Below, one piece after another: positions 15,669 to 17,022 of a stretch of 17,022 nucleotides of DNA. Made by a program: the position numbers and the translations under genes. Origin of the DNA: Chrysochromulina tobinii (Eukaryota; Haptophyta; Prymnesiales; Chrysochromulinaceae); contig JWZX01000480.1 of NCBI GenBank assembly GCA_001275005.1, positions 1-17,022 on the forward strand. The letters run 5' to 3'. A model generated the notes under the pieces. It had not been told where the DNA came from, made no database searches, and worked only from the letters and a program-made list of their open reading frames with translations. Numbering within the stretch: the stretch's first letter is position 1; each line of letters starts with the position of its first letter.

Positions 15669-17022
15669 CTACAGCCGAGCCTTTAGAGCATGCCCACTAC
15701 GCAGTGACCAATACTTCATGATTGACACAGTTTCACTCTTCCAATTGCTTAATGATGCACCCTTCTTGATCACTTTATTGAAGCCCTCGAAGCCAAAGCA
15801 CCAGTAGCCGCGCGGAGGCCCATACCTCCACGCATCCATCGCAACATGCTGTGCAAAGTGATGCTTGGGCCGCTTGAGCCCCTCGTACTCGGCCTGTCGG
15901 CCACGTTGTCGAACAGCTGCGAGTGCTCGTGCACGAGGTTGTCGATGCGCTCCACATCTGACACCTCCAAGCGCACTTGGATGACAAGCGCAAACAGCTC
16001 GACGAGTTTGAGCCAGCAGATCCATGCAGGGTGCGCCTTCATCTGTGGCGTAAGCAGAGGATCAAGAATCTGATGGGAGTGCAGCGCGAAGTGCATCATC
16101 TGTGAGCCAGTCATGCGCATCACAGCCTTCGCTGAAGGCTTGCCACCCTTCACACCCTTCTTGAGATCGTCGTGAAGGTCAGGGACACGCACGTCTGCGG
16201 GCAACGACGTGCATGCGCGCACGGCATGTCGCACAGCACGCAGATCGAGTCCAAGCTTGATGAGAATGTAGAACAGCCAGGCGCACTCTGAGCGCAAGAT
16301 TCCGTCCGGGAAGAGGTGCAGGATGTCCTGCGGGGCTATGTCGGTTGGGGTCACGTGCGGTACGTAAGTTGGGTCAAAGGCGAACACACGCTTGTTGATG
16401 CCGTTCTCGGTGAACTCTTTCTTCAGGTGTTTTCCTGAGAGGCCGCGGCAGCGCTCGAGCAGGGCCTTGAGCATCGGCCACGAGCGCAGCGATGGCCCCG
16501 ATGGGCGTGCACTCTTCGCGGCACCGGGCTCTGGTGCAGGCGGACGTACAAAGGAGTGAGCTGCATTCGCATAGGCTGCCCGAGAGTCACAGTCGCACTG
16601 GCGGCAAAACAGATGCGCGCCTGTGCTCTCCATGAACGGGAGTAGGCTGTTTGCGGCGAGCATGTCTGCGGCCACGAGAAGCACCCAAGCGCGGAGGCGC
16701 ACACGTCGCATTCCACCGTACTCGTCTGGGATTGTGATCCACACACCTGCATCAAGCCGTCGTAGATCCTCAGCGAGATTGGGCTCTTGATGTTGGACGC
16801 GATCCTGGTCCACGCCGCAGAAGACGCGCGCCATGCCGTGCGTTTTGTACACGCTGGATCGGGCGAGGCCGGCCAAGAGCAGGTTGTCCATCTTGAAGCG
16901 CTCCTCGGGATCAAGGGACAAGGACGCGACCTGGATGCCGCAGTGCTTGTGCTTCCCGCGTGCAACACCTAGCGCGTTGCAGAGCTGCGATCCCAAGGGC
17001 AACACATTTCCGTATCAGTGAG
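15669..17022 (-). pseudogene. Broken DNA-transposon transposase-like gene, 5' end off window
   Basis: Translation on the minus strand gives conserved blocks of a transposase-like family found in many animal, algal and protist transposons: LPLGS-x(12)-KHKHCG at the start, LAANSLLPFMESTGAHLFCRQCDC with a Cys cluster, then a V-T-x(3)-A-P-Q-D-ILHLFPDGIL block. After a frame change the chain continues with RPKHHFAQHV, then YGPPRGYWCFGFEGFNK, and a TAG at 15669. The break is at 15894-15895, where two leftover bases separate an Asp codon from the Ala codon of the next frame; a single missing base explains it. At the right edge a TGA at 17015-17017 lies four codons before VLPLGS, and a second one-base loss could explain that too. 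The family resembles CMC (CACTA/Mirage/Chapaev) or related Tnp2-like elements; exact placement is not certain. It would have been a nuclear DNA-binding recombinase and is probably inactive now. Confidence 0.72.

Noticed and set aside
15616-15807. Small plus-strand frame over the transposase 3' end
   Set aside because: It is antisense to the conserved GPPRGYWCFGFEGFNK block and has no protein-like features of its own.
1-17022. tRNA or rRNA genes
   Set aside because: I looked for T-arm words of the GGTTCRANYCC type and for rRNA-like conserved stretches and saw none that folds. A covariance-model search would be decisive.

Overview
The window is nuclear DNA from a eukaryote, most likely a GC-rich, gene-dense unicellular alga with a plastid of secondary origin. 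A haptophyte is my first guess, a stramenopile such as a pelagophyte my second. The grounds are long uninterrupted reading frames with eukaryote-only domain types (MAP2K-like and NDR-like kinases, endocytic-adaptor motifs, TPR plus EF-hand), one GT-AG intron whose removal rebuilds a TPR, a glutathione reductase with a signal-peptide-like leader followed by a Ser/Ala/Arg-rich stretch, and a degenerate eukaryotic DNA transposon. The taxonomic placement is inference; no marker gene fixes it.

Layout, left to right. A possible 3' tail of an off-window gene (3-86, +) is weak. A MAP2K-like kinase (341-1702, -) and an NDR/LATS-type AGC kinase (1879-3315, +) are head to head across 176 bp. A 700-bp convergent spacer holds a 12-bp tandem repeat. 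Glutathione reductase (4017-5585, -) is head to head, across 174 bp, with an unrecognised 636-residue disordered protein (5760-7670, +). After a 1-kb spacer comes a bestrophin-family anion channel (8689 to about 10314, -), again head to head with a large low-complexity protein (10376-13483, +). That protein combines a TPR-like N-terminus, many acidic-Phe motifs of the kind that bind AP-1/AP-2 adaptor appendages, a coiled coil and a long Ala/Glu/Lys helix. A two-exon TPR plus single EF-hand protein (13855-14953, +) follows in tandem.

The right end is mobile-element territory. It contains an AT-rich nested-palindrome element with CACTATT termini (15457-15581) and, on the minus strand, a transposase-like gene broken by a frameshift (15669 to beyond 17022).

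The genes do not form one pathway. Two encode signalling kinases sharing a promoter region, one is redox housekeeping, one an ion channel, one probably a vesicle-trafficking adaptor and one a putative calcium-responsive TPR protein. The most interesting points are the NDR-type kinase with Ala in place of its hydrophobic-motif phosphosite, the nested starts of glutathione reductase, the synergin-like protein whose adaptor-binding motif has been multiplied by a 78-bp tandem repeat, and the possibility that the CACTATT palindrome array is the terminal zone of the neighbouring transposon.
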